From Laburnicola sp. R22_1 (lineage: Eukaryota; Ascomycota; Dothideomycetes; Pleosporales; Didymosphaeriaceae): a DNA stretch of 64,000 nt. A program made the translations under genes and the position numbers. A model generated the notes under the pieces. The model was not told the origin of the DNA. It did not search any database and was given only the letters and a program-made list of their open reading frames with translations. Below, in pieces: positions 1-12,539 of the stretch (the stretch's first letter is position 1; each line of letters begins with the position of its first letter). Where the stretch lies: positions 558,001-622,000 of the forward strand of contig JACONQ010000006.1 of NCBI GenBank assembly GCA_014281115.1. Direction: 5' to 3'.

Positions 1-609
1 AGAGGAGAAAAAGACTATAAATAGTTAGTAAAGCTACTTTTACTTACTTGCTATATTATATAACACTTTAGTATATTACTTATATAATTATTACCCTTAT
101 AATTATTGTTAACTAGTGTAGAAGAGAAGTAAGAATAGATATAGGCAAATAAAGACTACACTAGGTAGTAAATAAGAAAATTAACTAGGCTGCTTACTAC
201 TATAGATAATAATATGTTCTTTAGAAATATAGAGGAGTGTAGAGATAGGAGCGTATAGTAGCTAGCTAATATCTAACAGCTAGTGCAATAGCTATAGGGG
301 AGGGGTCGTTCTAACTAAGTTAATCTTAAAAATAAATAATTTTCTTTTAATTATGTGATCTGACTATAAAGTGCCTGTGGGTCTCGGTCGAGACTAATTT
401 AGATGCTAATGCGGGAATAATTATATACTACTAGCTGTAATATTAATATAGTAAGCGCTATAGCCTTTGCTTTAAATAGTAGCTATAAATCTAATATAAT
501 TATTAGTTATACTAGCCCCTATAAGCTAGCTAAACTTATTAAGGACTATAAAAGCAAGATATATAGTCTATAAAATAAGTCCTAAGCTAACTTACTTGCT
601 AAAATAGAA
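1..609. repeat. AT-rich RIP-mutated repeat DNA, no gene
   Basis: Start of the left AT-rich block, which extends to about 10,310. Stops occur every few codons in all frames, TpA is abundant and CpA/TpG are scarce, as expected after heavy RIP. I recognise no gene here. It probably belongs to the upstream part of the gypsy relic that becomes readable from about 610. Confidence 0.7.
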
Positions 610-1915
610 TAAGCACTTCCTTAGTAAGAACACGCTAGAGTAGCGTCCGTCTATTTTTTAAAATTAAATTCTAACGTCCTTTTGTCTTACTAAAAGGGCG
701 TTAATTACTATATTAACCTTTCTAAAGACCTATCTACACTTACTATCTTATATTTATATAGCATATTCTTAAAGCACCTTAAACTTCTTTAAGCCTATAT
801 TAATAACTATATTAAGCGCGGGTTTATTATTCCTAGTAACGCTAGCTTTGTTTTAGTAGTATTGTTTGCTAAAAAACGAGAAAAAAATTAGCGTTTTTAT
901 ATTAATTACTACTAGCTTAATCCTATTACTAAAAAGAATATTATAGCAATCCTACTTATTAAGGAGACACTTATGTGCCTCTCTAGAGCAAGACTCTTTA
1001 CTAAGCTTAATATTCGCTAAGTATTCTAATAAATCTAGCTTACCCTAGAGACTAAAGCGCTAACTACTTTTTAAACCTAATATAGAAATTATAAGTATAG
1101 GGACTTATCCTTTAGTCTCTATAATAGTCCTGCAACCTTTTAACAGTTTATTAATAGCATCCTAGATAATTATCTAGACGACTTCTATACTACATACAGC
1201 TTAATATATTAGGATACCTTTAACTACTATCTTAACTTATAGTAAATTCTTACGTCTACTTTCTGCCCTTAGATAGATAGATAGACAGAATATTAAAATT
1301 AGACGCTTTAATAATACCTTTGCATCTTTTACACTTTAGAGTAAAATAATTAGGCTCTATAAATCTTTATTGCAAAGTTTGTCTATAATAATAGCTAATA
1401 TGCGATTACTAGCTATGCTCTATTCTAGATTTACTATAGTAGCAACCTAAAGAAGCTTAGTAGGCCTTAATAGGCGCTAGGTAATAGCAAAAACCCTAAA
1501 GGTTAGGTAATTGCCTCTAAACTAATTTTAATTAGGATAAAATGCCGCAAGAAAACTAAAGCGTTAAATACCTACTAGAAGACGCTTACTAATAAGAAAA
1601 GGCTTCCTTTAGAGCTTAAGGTTAGAGATAAGGTCTAGGTTTTAAATTGTTATATAAAGTCTATAAGGCTAAGTAAGAAGTTAAATTAGAAGTTTCTAGG
1701 CCCTAGCATAGTAAAAGAATATACTAGAAATTCTTCTACTACTTACTAAATAGAGCTTACTTCTCTTAGTAGGGTATACCTAGTATTCTATCCTTCCTTA
1801 TTAGAACTATATAAGATGCATAGATCTCTTCTATACCTATAAGAGCCTATTTATAATACTTTGCGCTAGTTAGGCAGTAATATCTATAAAGTAAACTACC
1901 TTCTTAATAGGTAAT
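610..1915 (+). pseudogene. Ty3/gypsy pol relic (RT, integrase, chromodomain), RIP-decayed
   Basis: Conceptual translation with many stops still follows a gypsy polyprotein. From 832 a reverse-transcriptase segment reads SNASFVLVVLFAKK, then LFTKLNIRQVF, then YKYRDLSFSLYNSPATF, corresponding to the canonical SYASPVLFAKK, FTKLDVRQAF and LPFGLCNGPATF blocks that are intact in the gypsy copy at 48.8-55.4 kb. Near 1,270 the reading jumps to integrase C-terminal text (TDRQTEY...KFVYNNS), so the RNase H and central integrase are deleted. About 1,620-1,915 resembles the post-integrase and chromodomain region. Nearly all differences from a functional copy look like C-to-T or G-to-A changes. It cannot encode a protein. 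Confidence 0.75.
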
Positions 1916-4900
1916 AAAAAAGTAATAAAATATAAAAGTCTCTAGTAAAGTAGTCTAGTTACTCTAAGGATAAAAATAGCTAGGAACTAACTATATTAAT
2001 TAGCCTACCTACTCTTAAAGAGTACTAGAAATAGCTTAAGATAACTCTAAGGAGATTATAATAAATAATACTAGCACTAATAGGTTAAGACTACAGACAA
2101 TCTCTTAAAAATAGAGAAATACCTAATTATAGTTATAATTATCTATTTTTTAAATTTATAAGATGTTTTTAGTATTATTTTTTACCTTATCTTTTAAAAG
2201 TAATAATAAGCAAGTACTACTATTTACCTTTTACCCTAGGGAACCTAGTACATGTCTCCTATAGGGAGCTTAGTACTATATAGGCAGCCTTAGGGCAGGA
2301 TATTTTAATAGATTAGTATAGAGTACTTTGCTAAAATAGCTAAAAGGCAAAATTATTACTAAAACTTATTATAAGTCTTACTAAATATAAGAGAAGAATA
2401 ATTAGAACTTTTTAATTTCTATTCTAGGAGACGTAATTAGCGCTAGTTACTACTAGTTAAAGACAAATATTATAAACTATTAAACTAAACTACCTATAAC
2501 TACTAATTTCTATCTAATTGCTATTACTAGAGATTTGGATTACCTAGTAGTGCTAGTTAGGAGCTAGTAGTCCTTATTAGACTATAACTACTACTATTTG
2601 CTAGAAATTGCTATAATAACTAGCAACTATATATTACTAAAAAGAATAGCCCCTCTGCTTTACACGTAGCTACTACTTAGAGTTTAGACCTATAGTAGCT
2701 TTCTTTATAGACTTATACTTCTCTTATAGATTCTAACTTATATAAGAGTAATACTATTTATAAATCTAGTTATCTTAGTTAAGGTATTTAAGTATAAGAA
2801 TAGTGTAGGCTGTCTTTTCCTTCCCCTTCTTATCTTTATAGAAATTAGAATTATAATATAAAAGGGTATTAAATATAGCCTAGCACTTATTATCTCTATT
2901 AAGTCTAGCCTACTAAGCTTAAGAATAGACTAGAATTATAGGAGTAGAAACTAAAGAACTAATAGTAGGTGTATTATAAACCTTAGTTTTTATACGCGCT
3001 ATACAATACTTATAAGTAGTTCTTTATACTAGTTAGTACTAGTTATAACCTATTAGTTATATTTAAGAATAAAGAAGTAACTTATAACCTTAAGAGCCCT
3101 ATTATTATTACCCTTATAGTACTTAGCTAAAAGATTATTCTTCTAGGCAACTTTATTGTTAGCGTATAAATAAGAGTCTAACTTAATTCTAGATTGTAAA
3201 TATAGAGTACTTAGGTTAGAAGTGCCTAAATAAAGATAATAGTAAAAACTATAGCTACTAAAATAGGTACTATTTCTTATAATAGCTACTATATTCTAGT
3301 AACTTTTAATAATCCTCTTCTACGCAACTATATAAAGCTGTATAGTATTCTACTATTTTTTATTACTTATATCTTTCTTAATTGTAGGGATAGGCTAGTT
3401 AGATTCTTTAAAATTGCGCTTTAACTAGTTATAAAAGTCTTTCTTTACTAAGTTTATCTATAATAGGGTTAGTTAGGGCCTAATAGTGCTAGTTAGTGCT
3501 AGTAGGTACTAATTAGCACCTAATAGGCAATAATAGTTAAGAAAGGGACTTATTAAGTAATAATTCTTACTACTAAACTAATAAGCCTTATAATAAGCCC
3601 TACTCTTGCCTTAGAAGCGCTACTTAGAGTTAAAGATTATGTAACTAGATAGAAAGTAGTAATAGTCTGCTATACTAAGGGATTTAGTAGCATATTAACT
3701 AATATATTTTAAATAGAAAATGCCTACTAAATTAGTTATACTATATGTAGCGTTTTTCCACTCCTTAGTTATCCTAATAGTAAGAAACTACGCCAGTTAG
3801 TGCTAGTTAGCTACTAATAGGCCCTTTTTTACTTACCTAGAAACCTATTAATAAAGATTATTACTAGTAGAGTTTAGAAGCTAATAATAGTTAATAATTA
3901 GTATAAAATAGCTCTAAGGCATACTAGTAAGCTAGAAAGTAAGTAAGGGAGAAGATTAGGAAGCTAGTAGAGAAATTAAGGATCTAGCGACAACTATACC
4001 CTACTATTAGTTAGTTTAGCTTACTACTACGCTATAAGTAAGCATAGTAAAAAGTTAAAGTATTTACTAAAATTAAGTAGTATAGTATTTAAAAGAAGAA
4101 GGGGTAAGGTGTAGCGCATTATAAATACTCTACCTGCCTAATTAGGACTAGTGCAATTTCTTATTAGTTCTTTATTATAAACATTTACGTCACTCTTACT
4201 AAATCCTTTATCTGTTTTTTTTACTTACTCTAGCAATTTCTAAATAGTTAGTTACTCTCTCTAATTACAACTATAGTCCTATATAGGGACACTTAAGTCC
4301 TTAGGGCGCAGATAGATATATCTTTCTACTAAAGAGAATATATAGCGCTAGTTAGCGACTATAAGGTCTATTTTAGCACGCTAGAGCGCCTTTACAGTAA
4401 AAGTAACCCTAAAATAGGAATAATATTATAAAACCTAAATATATACTAAGGTTAGTAGGGTTAGGTAATCCCTAGTATATAATATTGCCTGTAGGGGATC
4501 TTTACCCTATAGCGATTTATCTTATCTACTACTATTATCTAATATACTTAGTTATCTCTTATCATGCCCTATATTGCTCTATTACCTATTCTCTAATAAA
4601 TAATAAAGAAATAGTGCTATATAAAGACTAAGAAGAGCTTGTATAAGTAGGCTTAAGATAATTTACTAATACTTTATCAGTAATTATTAATATATTACTA
4701 GAGATTAAGGACTTTAGAGCCTAGTTTAGGGCCTTCTTTATATAGATATTAATAGAGTTGTCCTTTCTATTAATCTATCTAATCTTAGAAATCTTGTAGT
4801 GCTTATATAGGTTAGATTATAGTATAGACTCAGGTAGTATAGATTAGTATAGTGCCTATAATTCGCGTTTAACTAGTAGTAGCTCTATTCTATATAGTGT

Positions 4901-7482
4901 TTAATAGTTATAAATAGGTAGGCAAAATAGTAGTTAGGTACTATATGCGAAAAGTAGTAGTTTATTTAGTTATTTATATAAATAAAATTATCCTTAGTAC
5001 TTATATAAAGGTTCTCTTAAGATATTTATAGGGACCTATAGCTATATAGGTACCTATAGTAGTAGTAGCTTACTTTATTTAGGTTTATGTAATAGCTTAG
5101 TTAGCTCTAGTATCTTTAGAATTAGTCTTAGTATCTATATATAAGGTGTTAAGTAAGCTAGTAAAGGCAGTATTATATAAGTAGTATCTGTATTCCTTTA
5201 TACTACTTTGTATAGTTTGCTAGTACTTATAGCTCTAGTATTTACTCTTAGCTTAATACTTTTCTCTTATACGTATAGCCTAACTCTAAAAAATTAAATT
5301 TTTCCTATCCTTTAAAGTCTTCCTAGAATAACTCTAAGAAAGCTATCCCTTTTAGTATAATATATAATACTTAGCAATAGTATATACTATATATAATTAT
5401 ATGTCTAACTAAGAAGAATTATTTACTATATTAATCTTATTCTTTTAATATATAGATCTTATTTCCTTGCGTAGTATTTTCTCTAATATTTCTCTCCTTT
5501 TAATATATTAATTATATAGCCTAGTATACTTAGGCATATTAGTATTATTCTATAAAGTAGTAGGAACTTTATAGAAAGTAGTAGGGATAGCTATTACGTA
5601 ACTAGTTTATTTAATAGATTAGTTATATAGAGGATTACACTTTATTAAGATTTATTATTATCTAACTATATATTTGTATAGTTACTAGTAGTATACTTAG
5701 TGTACTATCTTTTTTAAATCTTATATAGTAGTAATATCTACTTACTAACTTAATAAAAGAGTTAATTTGCTATTTCTATAGATAAGGATATGTTTTGTAT
5801 CTCTTATACAATTGCTTTCTTTATTTTATATAGTAGTAATATTTATTTACTAACTCTATAAAGGTTTAGTCTACTATCCTCTTAGGTATAAAAAAATAAG
5901 GTATAATAAAATAAATTATATAGCTAATAATAACTTATATAATTTATCTTTAATCTTGCTAATTTGTAGTTAAAAATTAGTTAACTACTAATTAGTATTA
6001 AATAGGTACTCTATAGCTAGCTATATAGATATTAGTATTTAATACTCTATACTAGTAAGTGTAAAGGGTGTATAGAATAATTATATAAGAAAAGAAAGTA
6101 AAATAATATAATAAAACTAACTTTAGTGATTAATTGCTTATATTTAGAAGGGGTGCAGATAGAAAGGAGAAGATCCTACAACGTATAGGCTATGGCGTAT
6201 AAGCATTATATAATTTCTATATAATGCTATTATGTAGCAATATTAAAATCTTAACGCCCTTAGGTGTCCTTGCCTATATGGTATACGGATACTATATATA
6301 TATAGTTTTTTTTTTGCAACTAAGGGGTTTCTAATAAAAATATTATAATAATAGTCGTTTTTTCTCCTGCGTTATAGATATATAAAAGCGTTTTAAGGTA
6401 ATAATAAAAAGGATTAGCGCAGAAGCAAGCTAAGTAAGCTTAGTAGACTTAGCGCACGTACTTTAAGCAAAAAAATCTATATATTAAATATAATAAGGCT
6501 ATATTATTGTACTAGTTTAAGGTTAGAGAAGGGAGATACAATAATAGCGCTAGTGCCGTAATTAGTATAACGCTGCAACTATTATATTCTCTATTATTAT
6601 TTCTAAAGATTGCTAGTAATAGCTATATTAGTAGGTTTATACTATTATAAGATATATGCTAAGTAAAAGCTTATATTCTATAGGTACACTAATACTCTAT
6701 CTCTATATTAAAGTTAACTTTAAGGAGACTTCTACTATTACTCTATTTTCTACTATCTTTTTAGGCCCTAGTACTAATACTAATACTGCTATTAACACTG
6801 CCTAAAAGTACACTCTAAAGATCTATCTACTTACTAATATTACTAGGTTTATACTAGAGTACTACTCTATTTAAAAGATTATTAATAGGTTAAAGTAGAA
6901 AAAGGTATACCTTAGCCTATATAAGGCAGTCCTAGTGTACTAGTTAAGCTAGTAATAAATTAGTAACTATAGGCATAGTAATAGATATATAAAGTTTCTA
7001 CTATAGTTTTTTATATTACTACTAGTTAGGAAGATAGTAATAGAGAGCAAGATTAAGAGCAAGAAGAAAGAGAAAATAAAGGTGTTTATTAATAAGTTGC
7101 TAGGAAAGAAGAGTGTTACGTAGATGCACTAAATTCTTATAGTTATAGTGTTAGATAATACGCGCATTATATAAGTATGCTATATAATAGTATATAAATA
7201 TAGTGTAATTACTACTAATAGTAATAATAAAGTAAGAGTTAGTTTTCTATACACACTTTAAGTAACTTTAATAGTTATTAAAGTACTTATAGATAATAGG
7301 AGGTAAGTATATAGTTTATAAGCTATTATTATATTAGCGGAGACTAGGAGTAGACTATATTTTTAGGCGCTAGACTAGAGCGGCCTTTCTATCTTAACCT
7401 ACGCAGGCTTAAATTATAAAAATAGGGTTAAAAGAGTAATTAAAACTAAATAAACAATGCGACATATATATATATATATATC
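1916..7482. repeat. AT-rich RIP-mutated DNA without decodable genes
   Basis: About 5.6 kb of very AT-rich sequence with dense stops. Some stretches keep a faint coding look (for example 3,000-3,700 and 6,720-7,300 on the plus strand, when stops are ignored), so old transposons or genes probably lie underneath, but I cannot assign any family. No RNA gene was recognised. Confidence 0.6.
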
Positions 7483-7600
7483 AAAGATCTTTATTATTTA
7501 AAAATTCTAACTAAGGTTAAGTTTATATTATATATAGAGAGGAGTAAAATAGAAAGTACTAAAATCTAGTACCTAGTATATATTAGTAGTAATAAACTAA
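7483..7600 (+). repeat. RIP-mutated copy of the repeat at 12,585
   Basis: Positions 7,483-7,552 align without gaps to 12,585-12,654. There are about twenty differences, and all but one read as C-to-T or G-to-A in this copy. Similarity continues more loosely to about 7,600, where both copies have a tract ending in TAGTAGTAA/G. This is a direct view of RIP acting on one member of a repeat pair. Confidence 0.75.
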
Positions 7601-7710
7601 CAATAAAATAATAATAATTTTATTATTAATAGTAATTATTAAATAGTCTACTACCTAGTAAACTAAGTTATATATTATCTCTTAACTACTAAAGAGCTAT
7701 ATATTATTAA

Positions 7711-7790
7711 ATAACTACCTAGAGGTAAAATAATAAAGGCTTCTATCTTAAATAACATAATAAAAAAGCAGAGCCCTCTAAGTAAAGAGC
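7711..7790 (-). repeat. Roughly 90-bp dispersed repeat, copy 1
   Basis: Reverse-orientation copy of a unit whose consensus runs from a CTCTTTTTAATTACTAAGTAG-like end, through GGCTCTGCTTTTTTATTATA and GATAAAAGCCTTTATTATT, to CTAGGTAGATAAATTAACGC. Seven further copies follow before 10,034. Confidence 0.7.
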
Positions 7791-7907
7791 TATAGTAGAA
7801 TGTATATATATACTACGCTTCTCTATATTTATAATAGTAAAAAAATTAACTACTACTATTATTATCCTTGTATTAAAAACCTCTTAGTTATAAAAATCTA
7901 TTTTTAT

Positions 7908-8000
7908 ACTCTTTTTAATTACTAAGTAGGAGCCTTTGTTTGTTTTATATTATGCAAGATAAAAGCCTTTATTATTTTACCCTAGGTAGATAATTTAATA
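7908..8000 (+). repeat. Roughly 90-bp dispersed repeat, copy 2
   Basis: Forward copy of the unit. With copy 1 it forms a head-out inverted pair about 120 bp apart. Confidence 0.7.
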
Positions 8001-8060
8001 ATATATAAAAAAACTATAATAATAGTAATTATTTCTTCTACTATTATAGATATATTTTTA

Positions 8061-8160
8061 CGCTCTTTTTAATTACTAAGTAGAGGGCTCTACTTTTTCT
8101 TATATTATTTAAAATAAAAGCCTTTATTATTCTACTCCTAGATAGATAAATTAACGCTAC
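8061..8160 (+). repeat. Roughly 90-bp dispersed repeat, copy 3
   Basis: Forward copy, complete from the CGCTCTTTTTAATTACTAAG end to AAATTAACGCTAC. Confidence 0.7.
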
Positions 8161-8290
8161 ATATACATAGATATAGAAAAGCGTTATAAAATATTAATAA
8201 AAAGAGTTTTTACTATTCGTTCTTATAACTTTATTTAGTATGCTTATATATATATATATATATATATATTAAAGTATAATTACCTTTTAC

Positions 8291-8404
8291 ACTCTTTTTA
8301 ATTACTAAGTAGAGCGGCTTTGCTTTTTTATTATATTATTTAAGATAAAAGCCTTTGTTGTCCTATCGCTCGGTAGATAAATTAACGCTATATATATTAA
8401 AGTA
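8291..8404 (+). repeat. Roughly 90-bp dispersed repeat, copy 4
   Basis: Forward copy that keeps more C and G (CCTATCGCTCGGTAGATAAA) than its neighbours, so it may be nearer the unmutated sequence. Confidence 0.7.
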
Positions 8405-8445
8405 TTTTAATTATATATTTTTGCGCTTATTTTATAATTATCTTT

Positions 8446-8655
8446 ACACTCTTTTTAATTACTAAGTAGAAGGCTCTAGTTTTTATTATATTATTTAAGA
8501 TAAAAGCTTTTATTATTTTATTTTTAGTAGTTAATTATTAAGATATATATTATTAAATTAACTACCTAGAGATAGAATAATAAAGGCTTTTATCTTAAAT
8601 AATATAATTAAAGAGTAGAGTCCCTTACTTAGTAATTAAAACGAGCGTGAAAAAG
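8446..8655. repeat. Foldback element: two units in inverted orientation
   Basis: A forward unit (8,446-8,530) is followed after about 25 bp by a reverse unit (8,556-8,655), giving a 210-bp hairpin-like element whose two ends are near-complementary. This is the layout expected of a MITE or foldback transposon, and the single copies elsewhere may be its half-elements. Confidence 0.65.
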
Positions 8656-8771
8656 GTAATATAATTATAAAAAAGAGCGTTTAAACTACTAAACGAGCTT
8701 AGCTATATATATATATAACTTAGTAGTATATTATAGACTAATTGTTTGTATAAATAAAGTTATGTGTTCTT

Positions 8772-8850
8772 AAATTAACTACCTAGGGGTAGAATAATAA
8801 AGGCTTTTATCTTAAGTAATATAATAAAAAAGCAAAGCTCTCTACGTAAA
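8772..8850 (-). repeat. Roughly 90-bp dispersed repeat, copy 7
   Basis: Reverse copy. It starts in the AATTAACTACCTAGG end and loses similarity near 8,850. Confidence 0.65.
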
Positions 8851-9930
8851 ACAAAGTTTTATTTTATAACTATACTATAGTAACGTTGGCTTGCTAAACA
8901 CCTTTTTTAATCTTTTTTTTTAGTTTGAGGTTAAAGTATACTAAGATAGAAGGTTATATATACTATATATAGCACCTAATTCTAATTAAAAACTAACCTT
9001 AAATATTTAATAATGCAATAACAGTTTAAACTTTAAACTTACTTATATCTTGCCTACACTCTATAAGCTTTAAACCTATATAAGATTTACTTATATCGTA
9101 TATAGCATACCGCACACCTAGCTTATTACTACTACTATTATTAGTTATCTACGCTTGCGCCGCTATACGGCGTACTTGCTTAGATAAGCTAACTTAATAG
9201 TAATAATAGCTAGGAGAATTTTACAGATTTATATAACACTCTTATTACACTAGAGCTTATTAATAAACACCTTATTTTCTATCTTTTATCTCTCCTCTTA
9301 GATTTAGTTACTAATAAGAAGCAATTATATTTACTAGAGTAGGAATTTAATCTTATAGTCTTTTATAAACTAGATAAGTTGCTAACCTAACTAGTATACT
9401 AGAACTGCCTTATAGATAGTTAAGTATACCTACCCCTTACGCTAGATAAGTATTTAATAAATAGAATAGAACTCTAGTATAGTTACTTTAATAGTAGTGT
9501 TACGAATCTTTAGCGTATACTTTTTAGTGTTAGTAAGTATATTAGTGTTAGATAATTTAGGGTTAATGCTTAAGTAGATAGTAGAGTATAGAGAAATAGA
9601 GATAGTAATATAAGCTTTATTAAGGATAACCTTAATATAGTAATAGAGCGATAGTGTATCTAGTATATATTACTCTTATACTACTTATAAAAAATAGTGT
9701 ATACCTATTAATATATTAACTTCTATTATTTATAATAATTTAGATAGTAGTTTATAACTTAGAATAGTAGAAAATAAATAAATAATTATAGCGTTACTAC
9801 GCTAAAGTTTTATCCCTTACTCTAAAGCTCTAAGTAGCTTTTTTATAAAACGTTGTATATAGGAGCTACGCGCGCTAAGACTACTAAGCTTGCTTAGTAG
9901 TTTAAATATACTTTTTTTATAGTTTTTTTT
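8851..9930. repeat. AT-rich decayed DNA with weak coding trace
   Basis: No intact gene. From about 9,240 to 9,890 the plus strand, read through stops, has a protein-like composition, but I recognise no family. Probably a RIP-destroyed gene or transposon. Confidence 0.4.
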
Positions 9931-10034
9931 TACGCTCTTTTTAATTACTAAGTAGGGGGCTCTGCTTTTTTATTATGTTATTTAAAATAAAAGCCTTTGT
10001 TATCCTACCTCTAGGTAGATAAATTAACGCTATA
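9931..10034 (+). repeat. Roughly 90-bp dispersed repeat, copy 8
   Basis: Forward copy. It is followed directly by a tract (10,037-10,086) that reappears at 45,211-45,260. Confidence 0.7.
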
Positions 10035-10036
10035 TA

Positions 10037-10086
10037 CTATAGTAAAAGAAAATATAGCTATAATCTTTTTTTCTATATACTAGCTC
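10037..10086 (+). repeat. Tract shared with 45,211-45,260
   Basis: A 50-bp tract around ATAGTAAAAGAAAA and TTTTTTTCTATATACTAG is nearly identical at both positions, 35 kb apart. It marks a common repeat at two AT-block borders. Confidence 0.6.
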
Positions 10087-10310
10087 TTAGCCAAAAAAAT
10101 CTTAAATATATTATAGACAAAAATTACTTTTTTAATAAGCTTAAAAGATAAAATTAACTTTACTTTCTTTATTAGATAATAATATATTATATTATTAAGA
10201 TATTATTAAAAAAATATAGTAGTAATAATCTTAGCAAAACTAACTAGCTTAGTAGTCTACCTAGCTTAATGGTCTAATACGTTATAATTTATATAATTTA
10301 TTATTAAGCT

Positions 10311-10614
10311 AGGTGGGCTATGCTACGCACGGCCTTTTACGCAGTAAAATCAACTACCGCAAGGGGCGAGTAATGTAGGTAAGTCTGACCGAATTGGTCG
10401 CACCACGAACTACCGACACGGGAACATGCCATTACCGAATTGTAGATTGGATGGATCTTGTAAGGCTACCCCTCAATACGTACGTCAGGCTGCAATTATT
10501 CGCGAAGGGATAGCCAGGGTGTGGTTGGGGTTTAGGGAAGGTATAAAGGTGAGCTTGGCCCTAAGTTTACCGTAATACATTCTGGAAACATCTACACTGA
10601 GACAAATAGCGAAT
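10311..10614 (+). promoter_or_regulatory. AT/GC boundary and MFS promoter with TATA box
   Basis: Base composition switches within about 50 bp from RIP-type AT-rich sequence to balanced sequence near 10,310-10,340. A TATAAA box lies at 542-547 of the 10-kb segment (10,542-10,547), about 70 bp before the chosen MFS start codon. Confidence 0.55.
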
Positions 10615-12539
10615 ATGGCTCCAGGACGTTTACTTCATAGGTGTGTAGCGGACTCGAGTCAATTGCCTGAGAACGATTCGCTGACCTAACCCAGCCACGC
10701 ACACGAGGACCTGCCAGGAACAGTCAACCTTCAGGCAGCAGGTCAGTAGAAGCCTGAGCATATACTATTGCGCTATTTCTAACAGACAAACAGAAGGAGA
10801 CGATACTGTTCATGGCCTGGCAGTCTACCCTGTTCCTGCAGAGGATCCGAACGACCCGTTACAAGTCTGTCGTCCTAAATATTCTTGTTCAAATTAGAAG
10901 TTAATCATAGTAGTGGCCAAACTGGAAAAAGTCGATGATCCTGATCGTTTGTGCTCTGTACTCTTTTCTCGGAAACTGCGCACTTCTCGGACCCTCTGTA
11001 TACATTAGCATCTATGCCGAAGAGTTCAACATCACGGCAACTGAGGCGTCTGATCTTGTTTCCTACCCGAACCTTGCGTTTGGCTTCGGTACGCTATGAT
11101 CTTTCCCTTCGACCCCAAGAATTCGTACTAAACTATGCAGGTTCTTTGATACTCGTACCACTTTATCTGAAGCTTGGTCGTCGCCCAGTCATGTTACTGT
11201 CCATGGTCTTCGTAAGTTTTAATGGAGTGACGGCTATGAGCGAACTAATTGATTGGTGTCTATAGTTCTGCGCAGGTCTGATAGGCACATCGCAAGCGAC
11301 GACCTTCGGTGGACTTATGGCATGTCGTATCATACAAGGGTTCGGATCAGGAGTATGCGAATCATTGCCAGTGCAGCTCGTCAATGACATCTTCTTCTTA
11401 CACGAACGCGGGTTGAGGATTGGATACTATACCAGTACGTCTACGTACTATTTTCCAACCACTGTTGACACACGTTAATCTTTGCTACAGTCGCCTTGTG
11501 CTGTGGCTCCACCGGACCACTCTACGCTGGCTACATGCTCGCAGGTGGTAACTCCTGGAGACTATACTTCTACGTCGTATTTGCCTTTGCCGTCGCGCTT
11601 CTCATCCTAGCATTCTTTGTCGTCGAGGAAACAGCGTACAAGCGTATTACGCCTACATCGCTTCCGCCGTCCGACTCCACGACTGACAAGATCGATGAGG
11701 CATCACAGACTGAAGAGCAGGCATCCACTCTGCCACCTCGTAAGACATTCATGCAACAACTCAAGGTTTGGAACGGCATAGATCACGAGCAAGAGTTCTG
11801 GATCATGATGCCCCGCTCCTTGACGTACTTCCTAGTGCCGCAAGTCATGTGGGTCGTTACATCTTTTGGCCTCTACATCGGCTTGGGCGCTCTGGCATTC
11901 AACTACACCTTTCCGCTGAAAATCACCGCACCTCCGTACAACTGGAGCGAGACGAACAGCGGCCTTATCACTCTAGCAGGTTTCCTTGGCTTTATGCTCG
12001 CATTGCCGTTCCTTTCGTCCTCCGATCGACTTGCAGCTCACCTCACCCGCAAGAACGATGGCATCCGCGAAGCCGAAATGCGTCTTGGAGTCATGCTCCC
12101 CATCATCCTCATTGCGCCCGCTGGTATCGTATTGTACGGCCTTGCCGCTGAGAAGAATCTCCACTGGATCGCCTATTTCTTCGGCGTCGGCATGGTCCAA
12201 TGGAGTGCATTATTCTTCTTCAGCTTCACGCTCGCGTACGCAGTCGATTCATACAACGCCAACACATCCGAGATGCTCATTGCGATGAATCTGGGAAAGC
12301 AAGCTATCAGTTTCGGCATGGGGCTTTACCTCCTCGACTGGATTCTGGAGCGCGGCTTCGCCGTCACTATGTCGGGCATATTTGCGAGTTTTGTGCTACT
12401 GAATAATCTGGCGCTGATTATCTTCGTCGTGTGGGGAAAGAGGATTCGTGTCTTTATGAATAAGACGTGGCTCGCGAAGCTGATTGGATCTTACGTCGTG
12501 TGGGGAAAGAGGATTCGTGTCTTTATTTACAATGATTAA
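10615..12539 (+). CDS. MFS transporter, seven exons, apparently intact
   Basis: Major-facilitator membrane transporter; the substrate cannot be read. Exons join cleanly as 10,615-10,640, 10,695-10,741, 10,794-10,864, 10,914-11,088, 11,141-11,211, 11,266-11,434 and 11,491-12,539, with GT-AG introns of 49-56 nt. The N-terminus has the fungal signature VYPVPAEDPNDPLQ followed by WPNWKKSMIL, then the first membrane helix. YLKLGRRPVMLLS matches the TM2-TM3 loop motif (G-x-x-x-D-R-x-G-R-R class). CRIIQGFGSGVCESLP and LCCGSTGPLYAGYML follow. A charged, Ser/Thr-rich central loop (from about TPTSLPPSDSTT) separates the halves. About 454 residues are predicted. The extreme C-terminus is a 23-codon in-frame duplication of VVWGKRIRVF. 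It sits only 300 bp from a RIP block yet shows no RIP stops. Confidence 0.8.
12425..12526 (+). repeat. Direct repeat at the MFS 3' end (2 x 33 bp)
   Basis: Positions 12,425-12,457 and 12,494-12,526 are identical and 69 bp apart, so the duplication keeps the reading frame and repeats VVWGKRIRVF just before the stop codon. Confidence 0.9.

Noticed and set aside
7711..10034. Regularly repeated units considered as a CRISPR array
   Set aside because: Fungal nuclear DNA, units in both orientations, irregular spacing and no spacers of constant length.
1..10310. Centromere or rDNA considered for the AT-rich block
   Set aside because: The readable content is decayed transposons. No rRNA sequence or centromere-specific signal was seen, and composition alone is not enough.
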